Source of the DNA: an uncultured Peptoniphilaceae bacterium
GTDB lineage: Bacteria; Bacillota; Clostridia; Tissierellales; Peptoniphilaceae
DNA length: 64,000 bases
Reading direction: 5' to 3'
NCBI GenBank assembly: GCA_943912255.1
Contig: CALTTP010000008.1
Span: 1 to 64,000, forward strand
Both the position numbers and the translations under genes were made by a program. Position 1 is the stretch's first letter, and every line of letters begins with the position of its first letter. Shown here in pieces: positions 62,901-64,000 of this stretch. A model generated the notes under the pieces. The model searched no databases and was not told where the DNA came from. It was given only the letters and a program-made list of their open reading frames with translations.

Positions 62901-64000
62901 GGGTAGACTTCAGGCAGTTTCAAACTAGTAATAGCCATATTTTTAAAGGCATTATCTCCAATTCCAAGAACCGGCATCTCTTTGCCGTCTATAGCAATGG
63001 AGTTTGGTATAACCAAGTCCTTATTTGTCTTAATCTTTTCAGTACCCTTTTCAGTAAGGCCTGTAATTGTCAAAGAGTCCTTGTACTTGGATATTTTGTC
63101 GTTTATTATTTCATAAGTAAAGTCTTCTACTTCCCATGGTGTTTGAACTTTGGACTCAACAAAACTTATCTTTCCAACGACTTTGGTTCTGGAAAGAATT
63201 TGATCAGGACAACCTTCTGTACATTCATCACCTTTAGGATTTAGTTTAGCCATCACATCTTCTGGAACCTGAGCAAAATTAGCTTCTATATCTACCACTT
63301 GTTCCTTGGAACTGTCAACTTCAATACTGTTCCAGGCAATAGGAATCCTATATATCTCCCCTGGACCTACAGCAATGCTTTGAAAGTCATTTTCACTGAT
63401 TGCAGATTTAAGCAGAACTTTTTCTTCCAGTAGCTTTATTAAATCTTCTTTACTGGTTCCAACATTTGCTTCAATTGTACCAAAGTCTAAAGTTATAGGT
63501 TCTGTAGTAGTAAAAGCCCTTGCTTTTATGGTTATATCCCTACCTTGAGGAATGTCCAATTTATTTTGAAGATTGCCAAAGGTATATTCTGAAATAAAGA
63601 GATTCCTTCCCTCCGGTGCAATCTTTAAAGTTACATTATCAGAACCACTTCTAAATAAATATCTTCCCAATTCCTCTAGATTTGACCCTAGGACAAGTTC
63701 CCCTTCCATGGCTTTGTCTCCCCTAAATAAATCTGGTCCAGTAATTTTTAGTGATTCTGGAAAGTTTACCGTCTTTAATTTAGTATTGGCCATTAATGCC
63801 TTTCCTGAAAGTTCTTCCAGTCCTTCTGGTAGAACTAGTGTTTCAAGACCAGTTCCTCCTATTCCGGAAAAATCAATAGACTTTAAGGTAGATGGAAGAT
63901 TGATTTTCTTTAAATTAGGTAATTTCGTAAATGAATTTCTTCCAATGGTCTCTACCCCTTCAGGCACAGTTACCTTAACCAGGGTTTTCTTTCCTGAAAA
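59990..64000 (-). CDS. Giant leucine-rich-repeat surface protein with cell-wall-binding repeats (5' end outside the window)
   Basis: The visible 1336 codons are the C-terminal part of a secreted cell-wall protein; the frame is open to base 64000, reading FSGKKTLVKVTVPEGVE at the edge, so the true start lies beyond. In order: BspA/TpLRR-type leucine-rich repeats (PEGVETIG..., LPSTLKSI), a linker, more LRRs, two FIVAR-like helical repeats (for example YTEETGVNLLKTLDEAR), a third LRR block, a charged helical segment, a short proline-rich hinge, and three cell-wall-binding type 2 repeats in the last 283 residues, each opening with a GRDRVET/GKDRYET motif. The repeats anchor clostridial-type proteins to wall polymers. 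Adhesion to host or bacterial partners is inferred. Confidence 0.9.
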   Translation of the reverse strand, partial: FSGKKTLVKVTVPEGVETIGRNSFTKLPNLKKINLPSTLKSIDFSGIGGTGLETLVLPEGLEELSGKALMANTKLKTVNFPESLKITGPDLFRGDKAMEGELVLGSNLEELGRYLFRSGSDNVTLKIAPEGRNLFISEYTFGNLQNKLDIPQGRDITIKARAFTTTEPITLDFGTIEANVGTSKEDLIKLLEEKVLLKSAISENDFQSIAVGPGEIYRIPIAWNSIEVDSSKEQVVDIEANFAQVPEDVMAKLNPKGDECTEGCPDQILSRTKVVGKISFVESKVQTPWEVEDFTYEIINDKISKYKDSLTITGLTEKGTEKIKTNKDLVIPNSIAIDGKEMPVLGIGDNAFKNMAITSLKLPEVYPEQGNFIIRAGAFGDNEISELVLPEATFIIDSSAFKNNKIKKLHLPANTWKVGNEAFAYNEIADLTISDEVNLIQLDNYSFAFNQIKSVDYPFSAFKTLGYVFRGNPGIEPIESGEGEGYGKVYVYTRNPKHLGASTYIKNSEYQEFILKSNADRNELYDAIRKAAGYNLSQYTEETGVNLLKTLDEARGVMKDYDSTQDEIDKAVKDLNDALAGLTLLGADKSKLNELIKKADSLLKELYTEETWAELQKWLEHGKDLYSDPNSTKGEVDHGVQKLAEALENIKIKPSMEYNLDDFVIEGDTIKGFTQSGKDKFEYNKDVVLPSYNKDGKAITKIGEDAFAMSDDDVIVATDDIKSPDGMKSVVFPEKLEEIGQSAFKYNALESLDLPNTLKSIGMTAFNGNQLKGELTIPDSVTEIGNGVFSLNLFTKVNYSKSMEYISDGVFARDIYLTEINIPEGVKIVGSSAFQGAPFKELIFPSTLETIDRRAFMGHRMEKITIPGNVKLIKQSAFEHNKKFRYLRELVLEEGIEKIEKSAFAEGILDTVNLPNSLKSLHKDAFKNNIDEEKKPRIVKLYTRNPEHLNFPESKYHKIILVELETKALEEKISEIEEFLNSRDFNRGRRREKQNLLEVLEQSKKALNEAFEQGVLDDFVKALDKAKRDVIRSGKRNDPSPNDPIPATPVKREVDRISGRDRVETSIEVSKKYFSNSDKVIIVDGYNYSDALSAGGFAGIVNAPILQVGKDGLRSSLKDEIKRLGAKNAIIIGGDSSVNLAVENDLEKILKVERIAGKDRYETSRLVAQRVMGLTNNENMIVVDGKDFPDALSSSGLTNKYKASILLVKDGNDNISFLKKLSGEKVIVGGRGSVSVAAEKESGSTKRIYGKDRYETSLNVLKELNVKDEIFLASGREYADALSIAPVVHIKNSSVLLVDKKDKKLKDYLDKIETNTLHIIGGDSLIGKDVLEFFKN

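Noticed and set aside
60264..63244. Plus-strand ORFs of 104-263 codons opposite the surface protein
   Set aside because: Antisense shadows of a repetitive gene; serine/leucine/phenylalanine-rich without features.
1..64000. CRISPR array or insertion sequence
   Set aside because: No regularly spaced repeat series and no transposase with terminal inverted repeats was seen; the repeats found are terminal repeats of integrative elements.

Overview
The window looks like a low-GC anaerobic Firmicute, most likely of the Peptoniphilaceae/Tissierellia group (Peptoniphilus- or Anaerococcus-like). The signs are a strongly AT-rich sequence with AGGAGG-type ribosome binding sites, pyruvate:ferredoxin oxidoreductase, an NtpFIKECGABD-type V-ATPase with sodium-binding residues, HPr kinase, an oligopeptide uptake operon and a clostridial-type surface protein with three cell-wall-binding repeats. 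The genus is an inference.

Positions about 1-17230 are a mobile region docked beside the 3' end of guaA. Element 1 (about 80-12325) carries on the minus strand a compact Gabija-like pair (OLD-type nuclease plus UvrD-like helicase), a type III restriction-modification system whose Res gene is broken by a one-base slip in an A6 run, a small XRE regulator, a MobC-like protein with palindromes and TGTAAC repeats upstream, a VapE-type helicase, a ribbon-helix-helix protein, and xis and int. A divergent TTG-started repressor closes it. Element 2 (about 12326-17174) carries on the plus strand a LanFEG-type antimicrobial-peptide immunity transporter and its two-component system, then a truncated, frameshifted second mobC. 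Each element ends on the right in the same 121-bp sequence, and the motif TCCCAGT recurs at the left end, between the elements and at the right end. This is best explained by two related integrative elements in tandem, the second having lost its replication/integration module.

Positions 17232-43101 are core chromosome, mostly minus strand: guaA, an unusual purD-purL fusion preceded by a leader ORF and terminator-like hairpin, a uracil/xanthine permease, a DUF819 membrane protein (plus), a PerR/Fur regulator (plus), ppx-ppk1 behind a Pho-box-like repeat, gpmA, the nine-gene V-ATPase operon behind a promoter and a leader predicted to fold as a three-way junction, then a CDF transporter, a threonylcarbamoyl-AMP synthase and upp.

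Positions 43208-64000 hold tRNA-Leu(CAA) followed by an attachment-site-like remnant, a radical-SAM/DUF4130 putative DNA-repair pair (plus), then on the minus strand a run of Xaa-Pro aminopeptidase, uvrC, hprK and pyruvate:ferredoxin oxidoreductase, the oppBCDFA operon, and the 3' part of a very large leucine-rich-repeat surface protein that runs off the right edge. Together the core genes suit an amino-acid/peptide-fermenting anaerobe: peptide uptake, proline-peptide cleavage, pyruvate oxidation and sodium-coupled energetics. No CRISPR array, rRNA or intact insertion sequence was seen.
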